Shown: positions 32,751 to 45,600 of the stretch, in pieces
How positions within the stretch are numbered: the stretch's first letter is position 1
Layout: each line of letters begins with the position of its first letter
Assembly: GCA_022559845.1 (NCBI GenBank)
Contig: CM040126.1
Location: 146,576,064-146,640,063, forward strand
Origin: Amorphophallus konjac
Lineage: Eukaryota > Streptophyta > Magnoliopsida > Alismatales > Araceae
Reading direction: 5' to 3'
DNA: 64,000 bases
Notes under the pieces: model-generated
What the model was told of the DNA's origin: nothing
Databases searched by the model: none
Seen by the model: the letters and a program-made list of their open reading frames with translations, nothing else
Translations under genes and position numbers: made by a program

Positions 32751-34284
32751 ATGGCCAACCCATGGGATATCATCTCGGGAGACCTTCAGTCCTTGCGCGA
32801 GGTGATCATGACCCTCGTAGACCGGATGGACCAAACCGAGGCAACCTTTAAGAGCTTCTCGGACCGCATAGATGGCCGTTTTAACGCCATGGAGGAACGG
32901 ATGGAGTCATCCAACAGATCCGTTCAAGGTCTGGTCGGACGGTTGGATAAGATGTCACACGGAGACCCTCCTATAGCGGCCCAAGGCCCACTCACACCCG
33001 CTCAAGCGGCTGCCCAAGGCCAAGCCATTCCCATAGCCCAGGACCAGCCCATCCATGTGGCCCAGGACCCGCCCACACATGCTCCTCAGCCACCACGGGC
33101 TCCTCTACCCGCCCCTCCTCGGGTCCCCGAACTACCGCGCCGTGACCTTGGTCTCAAGGACTATGGGTCCGATAACGCCTATGAGGGGTATGGTCAACGC
33201 CGTCATGGCCTCCAATCACAAAGAGATGAGGAGGACTATAGGGTCCTTAAGACCGTGTGAGCGGATCCTCCCATTTTTTACGGGTCTTTAGATCCGAAAG
33301 TCTATTTAGATTGGGAGTTAGGCATGGACCGATACTTCGATTGGTACGACATGTTGGAACGTCAAAGGATCCGATTTGCTACCATGAAGCTCATGGGACA
33401 GGCACAAATCTATTGGAAGAATGTAGAGAGCCTGTTATTTCTACGGCTAGAGCCCCCGATTGACACATGGGCGAAATGAAGCTTAAGCTTCGGCAAAAGT
33501 ATTTTACTCCCACGTATCGTCAGCGACTCATCGATAGGTGGCAAAGTGTTAGGCAGGGAGACCGATCCGTCTCCGAATACATTGCTGAATTTGATGAGTA
33601 CTTTCTACGATGTGGTGTCACAGAGGAGAGTACCATGCCCGTTTCCCACTTTCGACGTGGTTTGCGGTCCCACTATCAGTATGAGCTTTTCCGCCGCAAT
33701 GCCAAGATGTTGGAAGAAGCATATCAAGTTGCTCTAGAGTTGGAGCAATTTGAGGGAGAGTTCGAGCTTAGCCATCGGTCGGGTCCCACCCCAGTTCGTA
33801 GCACCGAGCCCCGCCACTCTTTAGGCCCACCTCAGCGGGCCCCCATGGCTCGATCTCAGGAGCCCACCCGTCAAGAGCATTTCGCTCCACGGCCTCGCCC
33901 TCCCCCACCCCGTGACCTACCTCCATCCCAACCCCCGGCACCCATTGCCCGCCCTCAGGCACCAGCACCCCCACCCCTATTGCCCACGGCACCTACAGCT
34001 CCACCCCTGTTGCCTACAACCCCTGTCCGTCGGGAGGATAAGGGTAAGGGCCCTCTCATCGGAGAGAGTAGTAGGTCCCATCTACAGTGTTTCCATTGTC
34101 ATGGGTTTGGCCACTTTGCCAACCAATGTCCCACTCATACCACACTAGCCCTAGGGGTTGGAGAACCCTCGCTTCTGGGCTTGTGTCCGTCAGTTACGAG
34201 GCCGATCAGGAACTAGCTGATGAGTACTATGCATCGGAAGGTCTAGAGGAGCCTACCGACGCTCAAGATGCGGCTCTCGGATGA
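32751..34284 (+). pseudogene. gag: Element C gag (chromovirus type), broken
   Basis: The start is ATG 32751 (MANPWDIISGDLQSLREVI), with a predicted coiled-coil-like N-terminus (DRMDQTEATFKSF...NAMEERMESSNRSVQGL) and a Pro/Gln/Ala linker. The gag core DPKVYLDWELGMDRYFDWY...RFATMKLMGQAQIYW spans about 33290-33420 and continues through LRQKYFTPTYRQRLIDRW and EYIAEFDEYFLRCGV. A Pro-rich linker and a zinc knuckle CFHCHGFGHFANQC (about 34090-34131) follow. The family binds and packages element RNA. Damage: TGA at 33258-33260, a one-base loss near 33470 and a frame change near 34160, after which the acidic tail (ADQELADEYYASEGLEEP) ends at 34284. No pol follows. Confidence 0.85.
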
Positions 34285-34914
34285 TGTCCACTTGGTGGGT
34301 GATGTCATTGCATGCCATGCATGTGTCAGTATTGTCTCTTCTTTGTGTGATTTGTTTGTGTGGTTTGCATACGTGTGTTAGTGCATGGTGAGTCTGCATG
34401 TGTCTTGTGCAAGCTCGTTGTCGATCTCTTATGAGTGAGAGACGAGTGGACTCGCTCGATGAGTATGTGATCAGTTCTACATCTATGCCCCAGATCTAGT
34501 CACCTACAGGGACCCAACGGTGATTCCTAGTGAGTCTTCGAGCCGCCTCCTTCCCTTGAGAGTGACCCCACCCCGGAGTGTTCCACCACTAGCCTCTTCC
34601 CATAGCAGCATGTGCATATCGAGTATATACAGAATGGGCAGGTGACGATCACTTGGAGTGGAGCGTACCCGCGCTACTTGGTATGGTGACGGATCCGCCG
34701 AAGCTACTCGAGCAGCCACCCCGTTTACTCGACGGGGTCGAGTTCTTCCCACCCGGAGAGAATTGATGGGGACATCGAAGCAAGACCACTTATATTTTGT
34801 TTGTGTTTATGTCCTTTTATATTTGTATGTATACCCTTGTGTTATATGGGTACACAATTGTGAGTCTCACTGGGGTTTTGTGCAAAATGACAGTAGACCA
34901 GCAAGGGGGCCCTC
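34285..34914 (+). other. Post-gag noncoding part of element C
   Basis: No RT, RNase H or integrase motif is visible in three frames. Near 34710-34760 a short frame reads PPRLLDGVEFFPPGEN, which could be the last residues of a lost pol, but this is not certain. Element D enters at 34915 after CCCTC. Confidence 0.5.
34910..34914 (+). repeat. Target-site duplication of element D, left copy
   Basis: CCCTC directly precedes TGTAAT of the 5' LTR and is repeated at 45710-45714 after the 3' LTR. Confidence 0.9.
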
Positions 34915-37900
34915 TGTAATACCCCGATAATTTTTATTGAGCCCAATGTATTTATTAAGCTTTTATTAACTTAAAATTGAATTTTTAATGAATTAATGCT
35001 TGAATTTTGGACTTATAATATTTAATTCCTTTGAAAATAGAATAGTGAAAATTCGACTACCTTATAAAAATCTTGAAAAATAGTAATAGGGTCAAGGACC
35101 AGGTAGTTAGCAACTTTGTCTTCTGTGATTGACCCAGCAAAAATCCGCAATTTGGTCTAATTAGTGGATTAAGCCTAAAAGTACACACTTAGTTAACCTT
35201 TACCTAACCTCATCTTAAAACATCAAATTAGAGCTTAATACTCAACCAAATGAGCTCAAATCGGTGGCAAATGAAAGGCCACGATATAAGGATCAATAGC
35301 CCTCTATCAATCGAACCCAAACCTAACCCTAGCACATGGTGGCGGCCGAGTTTTGGCTTGGTCAACCTTGGCGGCGTTGTTTTCGAACAGCACCTTGCGT
35401 GGTCAATTTCTCCCAGCTCCGAAGTCTCCAGAAGCTCTATGAGCTATCAAAACGAAGCTCTACGAGTCTATTTTCATTTGGTAGCTGCGGTGTTTGCATT
35501 GGATTCAGATCTAGGAATATCTTGGTCGTTTAGTGGAGGTTGGTCGGCAGCCGTCGTCCTCCTTCCTCTCCTCTTTGTTCCATCGATTGAGGTAGGTTTC
35601 CTTAACCAAAACCTGCACATGAATACATCAAATTGTTTCTCTCGGCGAGATCTTTCCAATGATATAAGAAGTCCTAAATTTCAATAGGTATCCGAGGAGA
35701 TATCGAAGTTTTTTCTAAGGTGCTGTCCAGTTCGTTCTTCATTCTAGGACTTTAAGTTCTCTCTTCGATTGAGGAAGGATCTAACAGCTCAACTCTAATT
35801 AATATACATGGATGTAAGCATCATCATGTTAGCTTTCATTTGGCGTAGAAAGCCCCAAATTTCATTGAGCATGTTTAGAGAATTTTGGATCGAAGTAAGA
35901 GCATGTCTATGCTTGATTTATGCAGTGTTCTTATGAGTCAAAGCATGATTTCAGGCTGATTTTGAGTGCATATCTTGATCCCAATATAGCATATCATACA
36001 TGGATGGAATCAACATCGAAGTAGCTTTCTTTTAATATAAGAAGCCCCAAATTTCGTTGTATATATTGAGAGAACCATACGATTTAGTAGAAGCATGTCA
36101 AGAACTAGGTTTTCATGTGTTCATCATAGATAGGTTATGATTCATTTGATTTCTGTTGAAATTCATGTTTCAAAACTCTTGTATTATGACCCTAGTATGT
36201 CTATTAAGAACCCTAGAGCATGTGGTTAAGATCCCAACCCATTTAGACCCCAAATGGATGAGTTCATGCATTTTCCAGAGGCTACGGCCGTTTCTGGGCT
36301 TGCAGGGGTTGACCCATGGGGTCGACCCATGCCCCAGTAGCAAGGGCCTGCCCGAGGGTCGACCCTTGGGGTCGACCCATCCGGCCCAGCGCGAGGGTCA
36401 ACCCATGCTGCAGGTTTTGAGGGGGGTTGACCCCAGGGGTCGACCCATTCAACTGGCAGACCCTATTTTTCTAGGGGTCGACCCATACACCAGTGAACTT
36501 GTTTTTGTCATTTTTTTGACCCGAGGATCAATCCGGATCATTAGGGGATCGACCCATTTAACCTAGTCCAATTGAGAACTATATTTTTGAGGAACCAGTG
36601 ACCTATTCATGCAACCCGTTGGTTTCAATTTACTTTGGCCCTCGCATTCAACCATAGTGTAAAAACATGCAGTTTATCATCTCCATTTCAACGCATACAA
36701 TGGTTAAATAGAAACCCACATAATTAGTGGTTAAATGTATAACTAAATTTCTGTTAATGCATGCTATTTCACTCCTGTGCGAACTTGTTCTTTACCTTAT
36801 CACCTTGAATCAGCTTTTTGGCAATTGTCTTAATGCAAATGATAATCGATAATCCTTAGTATATCAACTTGGCAATTAGGATTAAATTGATTGTTAAGTT
36901 GCTGGATAGTCATTATTACCCCAGTAGAATGGATTGCTTACACACCTGAACGGTACACTGTCAGCCGTTCTTTGTTGACCTCGTGGACTAGGTTTTGGTC
37001 CAATTCTTGTATTGCGGCCCAAAGTGACCGTATAACCGAGTTTTTGTTTTAGTGAATCCAAGGACAAGTTAGTCCTTAAATCTCATACTTGTGGCAGTAA
37101 TTCCTATGATTAATTGGCCATTTAACTTGACTGAATGTCTAGACAACGTGGGATCTTGGATCCAATAAATCAATGCCAACGCATCATAAGGGCCCGGTCT
37201 GGTCCTGGGGAGAGCGCCCGAAAGTTAGTGAGCCCATGGGATGTTAATGACATGGTGGGGCATTGCACCGAGTACTTGACTTGTGTAACGTCTATGACAT
37301 AAAATCTCTTGTTACTTGTTACTTGATCGTGCTTGGAATGATGTTTAATACTTTCTTGTTTGGCCAATTCTCAATTCTCTATTACTATCTCCTGTTGTAA
37401 ATTCTTGTACTTGTTATCTTGTTATCTCTTGTCATCATTATATCTCTTGACCTTGCAAGATCTTTGTATTACGCTGTTTTATTGTATCATCTTTTATTTC
37501 TTTTATTTAGCATGGCATATGAAAAATGTAATTAACTTGTTAATCACGTAAACTTGCATGTTATTTCCTACTGAGCGTCAGCTCATAGTGGTTGTTCCCC
37601 CCTTTCTAGGTTATTCAGGTGACGATGCGCATACCGATGGGGAAGGGCAGGAGTGATATCTTTTGAGTGTACCTGTTAGTAGATGCCCTGTGGGCATGGT
37701 TGTTTACCTCTAGTTATTTCCTTAGAGTTGTGTTAGTACTTAATTACTTTTGGAGTCAGTTATTGTATTAGAATTCAGATTGAAAGTCATGTTTGATCGT
37801 GTATTAGCAGTGTTGGTTATTGTAATAAATTGGAATCATCTTGATCAATAGATTTGTTTCTTTTCTTAGTACCCGTGTAATTGTTTAGTTTAGAATATTT

Positions 37901-37960
37901 AGTGTTATTTCTAGCTAGTTTCTAACTGTACGTCCCGATATTCCGCGTTGGGGCGTGACA
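34915..37960 (+). repeat. Element D 5' LTR
   Basis: It is 3046 bp, starts TGTAATACCCCG and ends GGGGCGTGACA. It is nearly identical to 42638-45709 apart from scattered substitutions and two length differences in the GGGTCGACCC array (36300-36560). The open frames inside (for example 35250-35687) have no domain and are not conserved as open frames in the 3' copy. Confidence 0.95.
36300..36560. repeat. GGGTCGACCC palindrome array, 5' LTR of D
   Basis: About ten copies of the perfect 10-bp palindrome GGGTCGACCC or one-base variants (GGGTTGACCC, GGGTCAACCC) are present, mostly followed by AT and often in pairs 12-13 bp apart. The homologous array at 44025-44310 has two more units. Confidence 0.9.
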
Positions 37961-37967
37961 GTTTATT

Positions 37968-37980
37968 TGGTATCAGAGCC
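37968..37980 (+). other. Primer-binding site of element D (tRNA-iMet)
   Basis: TGGTATCAGAGCC lies 7 bases after the LTR end and is complementary to initiator tRNA-Met. Confidence 0.92.
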
Positions 37981-38176
37981 CTAGGTTTCATATTCCTAGG
38001 TTTTCCTAAGTTTTAGGTTTTCTAAGTTTTAGGGTCCTGATAATCCCTAACCTTATTTAGTCTAAGAACCCGACCTGGTGAGATTGGGTAGAAACTTGGG
38101 TTAAGTTCGTATCTTAATCGTGTTATTATCTATCTTATTGAACCTTAGTAATCTATTCCTCGTGTAGGCCATTGCA

Positions 38177-39250
38177 ATGGCAGCTAACCGTGCGGAATGG
38201 AGGAACTTGCAGCGTACGGTTCAAGGCCTTACATAGGCTTTACAGCAAGTGGCTCAACCAGGAGCTGCACACCATGGCACCGGCGATCTATATCAGAACT
38301 TTTGAGGAATGAATCCACCGAGATTTGGAGGCTCGACTGACCCCGATGAAGCTGAGCACTGGCTAGATGAGATGTGAAGGATATTCGAAGTGATGCAATG
38401 CAGCAATCAAGAGCGTGTCCTTTTATCTACATTCCAACTGGAACGTGATGCACGTACTTGGTGGGATTCTATCAAGGCGACTCTTGGTAATTAGCAAGTT
38501 ACATAGGAAGAGTTCGAGGAATTCTTTAACATCAAGTATTTTTCTGATAGAGTGCAAGAGAAGAAGGCAGCGGAGTTCGCGGCCCTGAAACAGCAAGGTC
38601 TGTCCGTGGCGGAGTATGAGGCTCAATTTTCACGGCTTTCTCGTTATACTACACACCTTATTTCCACCGAGAAGATGAAGGCGAAGCGTTTTCTCAACGG
38701 TCTAAAGCTGCATTATATTAATCAATTGGCACCGATGGAAATCTCCACCTATTCTGAGATGGTGAGGAAAGCTCAAGTTCTTGAAGATACTCTTGAGATG
38801 ACGGAGAGAAAACGTGGAAAAGGCACCAAGAAGGAACTACCTACGGGTTCCGGGAATATCAAACCCGGGTATAGCAAGAAGAGGCCCATTAGTGGGTCTA
38901 GTTCGTGGACTGGATCTGGATCGTGGAAGGGCAATATGCCAAGGCATGAAGACAAGAAGCCTGGCCCTATTGTTCCATTCAAGGGCATATGTAAGTTTTG
39001 TGATCGTCCTGGTCACAAGATGGAGGAATACTGGCGCAAGCTAGGCGCCTGTCTGCGATGTGGGAGTAAGGTGCACTGTATCTCTAACTGTCCTCTTATA
39101 TCAGAGCAAGCTACATCGACAAAACCTCAAGGCATCAAGAAACCGCAAGGCAAGCTTCAAGATTTGCATGCAGATGAAGCAGGAACCGCCGAGGACGGTG
39201 GACTTGTCGAAGGTACTCTTATTATACTCGACAAGCCAGCATTTGTTCTT
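38177..39250 (+). pseudogene. gag: Element D gag
   Basis: The start is ATG 38177 (MAANRAEWRNLQRTV). The chromovirus gag core follows: MNPPRFGGSTDPDEAEHWL, then FQLERDARTWWDSIK, EFFNIKYFSDRVQEKKAAEF and EAQFSRLSRYT. Downstream are a Ser/Gly/Lys-rich linker and two zinc-knuckle-like motifs, one lacking its last Cys (CKFCDRPGHKMEEY) and one as CLRCGSKVHCISNC (about 39055-39096). Five in-frame stops occur at 38234, 38303, 38375, 38492 and 38504. All five can be explained by C-to-T changes in Gln, Arg or Trp codons. The frame continues directly into the protease. Confidence 0.9.
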
Positions 39251-42200
39251 TTTGATACTGGTGCCACACATTCCTTTATTTCTCAGAGATTTGCTAAGTC
39301 TTTAGCTGTGGAACCTATTTTGATTAATTCTCTGTTAGAAATATCAACCCCTATTGGTACTAGATCGACAATACAATACTTCTATCCTTCTAGTACAATT
39401 ATGGTTGGTGAACAGAATTTACCAGCTGATTTAGTCTGCATGGACATGAAGGATTATGATGTAATCCTAGGAGCAGATTGGTTGGCTCGATATGAGGCTA
39501 ATGTTCACTGCAGTTCTAGCTCCGTGTCTTTTACTAGGCACCCGAGACTTTCTTTTGTGGGAGTTAAGCACCATAACCCCGTATCACTTATCTCGGCTCT
39601 TCGAGCTGATAAGCTGATGAGACGAGGATGCGAGGCTTTTTTGGCCTTTGTCTGTGCAACCCTGAGCAGCAGATTGAGATTAAGGACATTTCTATTGTCT
39701 GAGATTTTCCTGATGTCTTTCCAGAGGAACTACCAGGACTTTCACCTGAGCGGGAAGTTATCTTTTCTATTGATCTCTTTCCTGGCACATCTCCTATTTC
39801 TAAGGCTCCTTATCGTATGTCTCCTGCGGAACTGAGGGAGTTAAAGCAGCAGTTGATGGAATTGCTCGAGAAGGGTTTCATTCGCCTTAGTACTTCTCCT
39901 TGGGGAGCCCCTGTATTATTTTTCAGAAGAAAGATGGTTCGATGAGGTTGTGCATCGATTATTGGCAATTGAACCAGCAGACTGTCAAGAACAAATATCC
40001 ATTGCCGATGATTGAAGAACTATTTGACCAGATAGCGGGAGCTCAGTATTTTTCTAAGATCGATCTTGGATTTGGCTATCACCAGTTGCGGATTAAGGAA
40101 GATGATATCTATAAAACAGCTTTCCGCAGCAGGTATGGTCATTTTGAGTTTGTCGTTATGCCTTTTGGTCTAATGAATGCACCAGCAGCTTTCATGCAGT
40201 TGATGAACAATGTATTTCGGCCCTATCTTGATCGATGGGTCGTGGTATTCATTGATGACATCCTGATTTATTCTAAGAATGAGGAGGAGCATGCCGAGCA
40301 TCTGAGGATGGCATTGCAACTGTTGAGAGATCATCATCTATATTCCAAGTTCAGTAAGTGTGAATTCTGGCTGCAAGAGGTGTCCTTTCTTGGACATATC
40401 ATCACCAAGGAAGGTATTTCTGTTGATCCTTCGAAGGTAGAGGCAGTGAAGAATTGGGATCAGCCTACCAGTGTGACTGAAGTTAGAAGTTTCCTAGGCC
40501 TGACAGGCTACTACCGGAGATTTATCCAAGATTTCTCAAAGATTACGGTACCTATGACACGATTAACCCGCAAGGAGAGCAAGTTTGATTCGTCAGATGA
40601 TTGTTAGCGAAGCTTTCAGACTTTGAAGGAGTGTTTAACTACTGCACCTGTTTTGGCTTTACCTTTTGGTGAAGGAGGTTTTGTGGTATACACTGATGCT
40701 TCAGGTATTGGTTTAGGCTGTGTACTCATGCAGCATGGGAAGGTGATTGCCTATTCCTCTAGGCAGTTGAGGAAGCATGAAGAGAATTATCCTGTTCACG
40801 ATTTGGAACTAGCAACAGTCGTGTTCGCATTGAAGATATGGAGGCACTACTTGTATGGTGAAACATTCACAGTGTTTTCAGATCATAAGAGTCTGAAATA
40901 TTTGTTTTCTTAGAAGGAACTCAACATGAGGCAGAGAAGATGGTTGGAGTATTTGAAAGACTTCGACTTCTCGATCGAGTATCATCCTGGCAAAGGCAAT
41001 GTTGTGGCAGATGCATTAAGCAGGAAGCCTGTGGCTAGATTGTCCAGTCTCATGTTACAAGAGTGGAAGCTATTGGAACAATTGGCTAGTCTGGATCTGA
41101 ATGTCGATAATGATCGGGTTATGATTGTACAAATTCAACTTAAGCCCGAATTATTGATGGAAATCAAGTCCTTGCAAGATAATGATCTCGAGTTGGTAGA
41201 GATCAAGGGAAGCTTGAGTAGCAGACCTGACTTCATGATGGCTGACGATGGAAGATTGTTATTCCAGGGTAGAACTTGTGTACCTGATGAAACTGGAATA
41301 AAGAACAAGATTCTGGAGGAAGCACATAGATCCCGATATACCATTCATCCTGGAGGCACTAAAATGTTCAAGGATTTGAAGAGATCTTTTTGGTGGCCGA
41401 ATATGAAAAGAGAAGTTGCAGACTTCGTGAGTAGATGCTTGATTTGTCAGCAAGTCAAGGCCGAACATTTCAGACCGGCAGGAAAGTTGAAACCACTTGA
41501 CATACCCCAATGGAAGTGGGAAAGCATTGGCATAGATTTCATTATGGGTCTACCTAGGACTCATGGTGGATTTGATGCAATATGGGTGATTGTCGACCGA
41601 TTGACAAAGTCAGCTCATTTCTTACCCATTAAGTCCAAGTGGACAGTTGATGTATTGGCTGCTTTGTATTTGAAGGAAGTGGTAAGACTCCATGGCATAC
41701 CAGTCAGCATTGTGTCTGATCGAGACCCTAGATTTACTTCACATTTCTAGAAGGGACTGCAAGAGTCTTTGGGTACTCGTCTGAATTTCAATACTACTTT
41801 TCATCCGCAGACAGATGGACAGACTGAAAGAACCAACCAGATAGTGGAAGATATGCTTAGAGCATGCATGATTGATTTCGGAGGCAGTTGGAGTGACCAT
41901 TTGGCTTTGATTGAATTCACCTACAACAACAGTTATCAATCCAGTATCCAGATGGCTCCTTTTGAAGCATTGTACGGGCGAAGATGTCATTCCCCGTTAT
42001 GTTGGGATGAGATAGGTGAGAAGCAATGGCTTGGACCGGATCTTATTTCAGAATCGTCACAGAACATCCGTGTTATCCGAGACCGGTTACAAGTGGCTCA
42101 ATCAATACAGAAGAGTTATGCCGACACAAGGAGAAGAGCATTAGAATTTTAAGTTGGCGAGCATGTATTTCTGAAGGTCTCTCCTTCGAGAGGGATTCGA

Positions 42201-42626
42201 AGATTTGGCATTCATGGCAAGCTTAGTCCGAGGTATATTGGTCCATTTGAGATCCTAGACAGAGTGGGAGAAGTTGCTTACAGACTGACTTTACCGCCAC
42301 AGTTGTCTGGCGTACACACTATTTTCCATGTGTCTATGTTATGGAAATATGTGTATGACCCCACTCACATCATTCAGCATGTGGATTTTGAATTGAAGGA
42401 AGATTTGACCTATGAAGAAAGACCTATCAAAATTCTGGACCGGAAGCAACAACAACTCCGGAATCGTTCTATACCAATGGTCAAGATTCAGTGGAGTCGG
42501 CGTGGGACCGAAGAAGCTACTTGGGAATCTGAAGATACTATGCAGAAGCGGTATCCTGACTTATTTAGAGTCTCTTTCCCTACTCTCAGTTATAGTGCAG
42601 TGAATTTGGAGGACCAAATTCCTTAA
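39200..42626 (+). pseudogene. pol: Element D pol: protease, RT, RNase H, integrase, chromodomain
   Basis: Protease: FDTGATHSF at 39251-39277 and DVILGADWL at about 39460-39486. Reverse transcriptase: about 39850-40480, with MPFGLMNAP and active-site FIDDIL (40248-40265). RNase H: about 40670-41030, with YTDAS and a DALSRK end. Integrase: about 41310-42170, with an H-H-C-C zinc finger (CLICQQ), catalytic GIDFIMG, SDRDPRF and HPQTDGQTER. A GPFEIL/AYRL segment follows, then the chromodomain YEERPIKILD...IQWSRRGTEEATWE (about 42410-42550). Two frameshifts (near 39660 and 39925) and stops (39714 region, 40605, 40911, 41748, 42150) break it. The product would have copied and integrated the element. 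The chromodomain in this family targets marked chromatin. Confidence 0.93.
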
Positions 42627-42637
42627 GTAGGGGAGGG
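42625..42637 (+). other. Polypurine tract of element D
   Basis: AAGTAGGGGAGGG sits immediately before TGTAAT of the 3' LTR. Confidence 0.85.
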
Positions 42638-45600
42638 TGTAATACCCCGATAATTTTTATTGAGCCCAATGTATTTATTAAGCTTTTATTAACTTAAAAT
42701 TAAATTTTTAATGAATTAATGCTTGAATTATAGACTTATAATATTTAATTCCTTAGAAAATAGAATAGTGAAAATTCGACTACCTTATAAAAATCTGGAA
42801 AAATGCTAATCGGGTCAAGGACCATGTAGTTAGCAACTTTATCTTCTGTGATTGACCCAGCAAAAATCCGCAATTTGGTCTAATTAGTGGATTAAGCTTC
42901 AAATTGCACACTTAGTTAACCTTTACCTAACCTCATCTTAAAACATCAAATTAGAGCTTAATACTCAACCAAATGAGCTCAAATCGGTGGCAAATTAAAT
43001 GCCACTATCTAAGGATCAATATCCTTCTATCAATCGAACCCAAACCTAACCCTAGCACATGGTGGCGGCCGAGTTTTGGCTTGGTCAACCTTGGCGGCGC
43101 CATTTTATAACACCACCTTGCGTGGTAGATTTCTCCCAGCTCCGAAGTCTCCAGAAGCTCTATGAGCTATCAAAATGAAGCTCTACGGGTCTATTTTCTT
43201 TTGGTAGCTGCGGTGTTCACATTGGATTCAAATCTAGGAAGATCTTGGTTGTTTAGTGGAGGTGGGTCGGCAGTCGTCCTCCTCCTTCCTCTCCTCTTTG
43301 TTCCATCGATTGAGGTAGGTTTCCTTAACCACAACCTGCACATGAATACATCAAATTGTTTCTCTCGACGAGATCTTTCCAATGATATAAGAATCCCTAA
43401 ATTTCATTAGATATCCGAGGAGATATCGAGATTTTTCTAAGGTGCTGTCCAGTTCGTTCTTCATTCTAGGGCTTTAAGTTCTCTCTTAGATTGAGGTAGG
43501 ATCTAACAGCTCAACTCTAATTAATATACATGGATGTAAGCATCATCATGTTAGCTTTCATTTGGCGTAGAAAGCCCCAAATTTCATTGAGCATGTTTAG
43601 AGAATTTTAGATCGAAGTAAGAGCATGTCTAGGCTTGATTTATGCAGTGTTCTTATGAGTTAAAGCATGATTTCGGGCTGATTTTGAGTTGCATATCTTA
43701 ATCCCAATATAGCATATCATACATGGATGGAATCAGCATCGAAGTAGCTTTCTTTGGATATAAGAAGCCCCAAATTTCGTTGTATATATTGAGAGAACCA
43801 TACGATTTAGTAGAAGCATGTCAAGAACTAGGTTTTCATGTGTTCATCATAGATAGGTTGTGATTCATTTGATTTCTGTTGAAATTCGTGTTTCAAAACT
43901 CTTGTATTATGACCCTAGTATGTCTATTAAGAACCCTAGAGCATGTGGTTAAGATCCCAACCCATTTAGACCCCAAATGGATGAGTTCATGCGTTTTCTG
44001 GAGGCTACGGCCGTTTCTGGGCTTGCAGGGGTCGACCCATGGGGTCGACCCATTCCCCAGAAGCAAGGGCCTGCCCGAGGGTCGACCCTTGGGGTCGACC
44101 CATCCGGCCTAGTGCGAGGGTCGACCCAATGGGTTGACCCATGCTGCAGGTTTTGAGGGGGGTCGACCCCAGGGGTCGACCCATTCAATTGGCAGACCCT
44201 ATTTTTCCAGGGGTCGACCCAGGGGTCGACCCATACACCAGTGAACTTGTTTTTGTCATTTTTTTGACCCGAGGATCGATCCGGATCATTAGGGGATCGA
44301 CCCATTTAACCTAGTCCAATTGATAACTATATTTTTGAGGAACCAGTGACCTATTCATGCAACCCGTTGGTTTCAATTTACTTTGGCCCTCGCATTCAAC
44401 CATAGTGTAAAAGCATGCCGTTTACCATCTCCATTTCAACGCATACAATGGTTAAATAGAAACCCACATAATTAGTGGTTAATTGTATAACTAAATTTCT
44501 GTTAATGCATGCTATTTCACTCTTGTGCGAACTTGTTCTTTACCTTATCACCTTGTATCTGCATTTTGGCAATTGGCTTAATGCAAATGATAATAGATAA
44601 TCCTTGGTATATCAACTTGGCAATTAGGATTAAATTGATTGTTAAGTTGCTGGATAGTCATTATTACCCCAGTAGAATGGATTGCTTACACACCTGAACG
44701 GTACACTGTCAGCCGTTCTTTGTTGACCTCGTGGACTAAGTTTTGGTCCAATTCTTGTATTGCGGCCCAAAGTGACCGTATAACCGAGTTTTTATTTTAG
44801 TGAATCCAAGGACAAGTTAGTCCTTAAATCTCATACTTGTGGCAGTAATTCCTCTGATTAATTGGCCATTTAACTTGACTGAATGTCTAGACAACGTGGG
44901 ATCTTGGATCCAATAAATCAATGCCAACGCATCATAAAGGCCCGGTCTGGTCCTGGGGAGAGTGCCCGAAAGTTAGTGAGCCCATGGGATGTTAATGACA
45001 TGGTGGGGCATTGCACCGAGTACTTGACTTGTGTAACGTCTATGACATAAAAATCTCTTGTTACTTGTTACTTGATCGTGCTTGGAATGATGTTTAATAC
45101 TTGCTTGTTTGGCCAATTCTCAATTCTCTATTACTATCTCATGTTATAAATTCTTGTACTTGTTATCTTGTTATCTCTTGTCATCATTATATTTCTTGAC
45201 CTTGCAAGATCTTTATATTACGCTGTTTTATTGTATCATCTTTTATTTCTTTTATTTAACATGGCATACGAAAAATGTAATTAACTTGTTAATCACGTAA
45301 ACTTGCATGTTATTTCCTACTGAGCGTCAGCTCATAGTTGTTGTTCCCCCCTTTCTAGGCTATTCAGGTGATGATGCACATACCGATGGGGAAGGGCAGG
45401 AGTGATATCTTTTGAGTGTACCTGTTAGTAGATGCCGTGTGGGCATGGTTGTTTACCTCTAGTTATTTCCTTAGAGTTGTGTTAGTACTTAATTACTTTT
45501 GGAGTCAGTTATTGTATTAGAATTCAGATTGAAAGTCATGTTTGATCGTGTATTAGCAGTGTTGGTTATTGTAATAAATTGGAATCATCTTGATCAACAG

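Larger units (their letters stand above)
30581..34914 (+). mobile_element. Element C, 5' part: LTR, primer site, gag, no pol
   Basis: This is the first segment of a plus-strand LTR element of about 6.3 kb without its inserts. Its 5' LTR is 30581-32427, the initiator-Met primer site follows, then a gag (32751-34284) and about 630 bp of noncoding sequence. Element D interrupts at 34915. The remaining segments are 45710-47397 and 59411-59652. The region between gag and the 3' LTR, about 630 bp plus 83 bp beyond D, is too short for pol, and I see no RT or integrase motif. This matches the published class of gag-only terminal-repeat retrotransposons (TR-GAG). Confidence 0.75.

Noticed and set aside
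35250..35687. 145-codon open frame in the 5' LTR of D
   Set aside because: It is inside an LTR, the 3' copy is open only in part (43162-43410), and no domain is recognisable.
44025..44310. Spaced short palindromic repeats considered as a CRISPR-like array
   Set aside because: Units are 10-13 bp without constant-length spacers, lie inside a plant LTR, and occur in both LTR copies. There are no cas genes.
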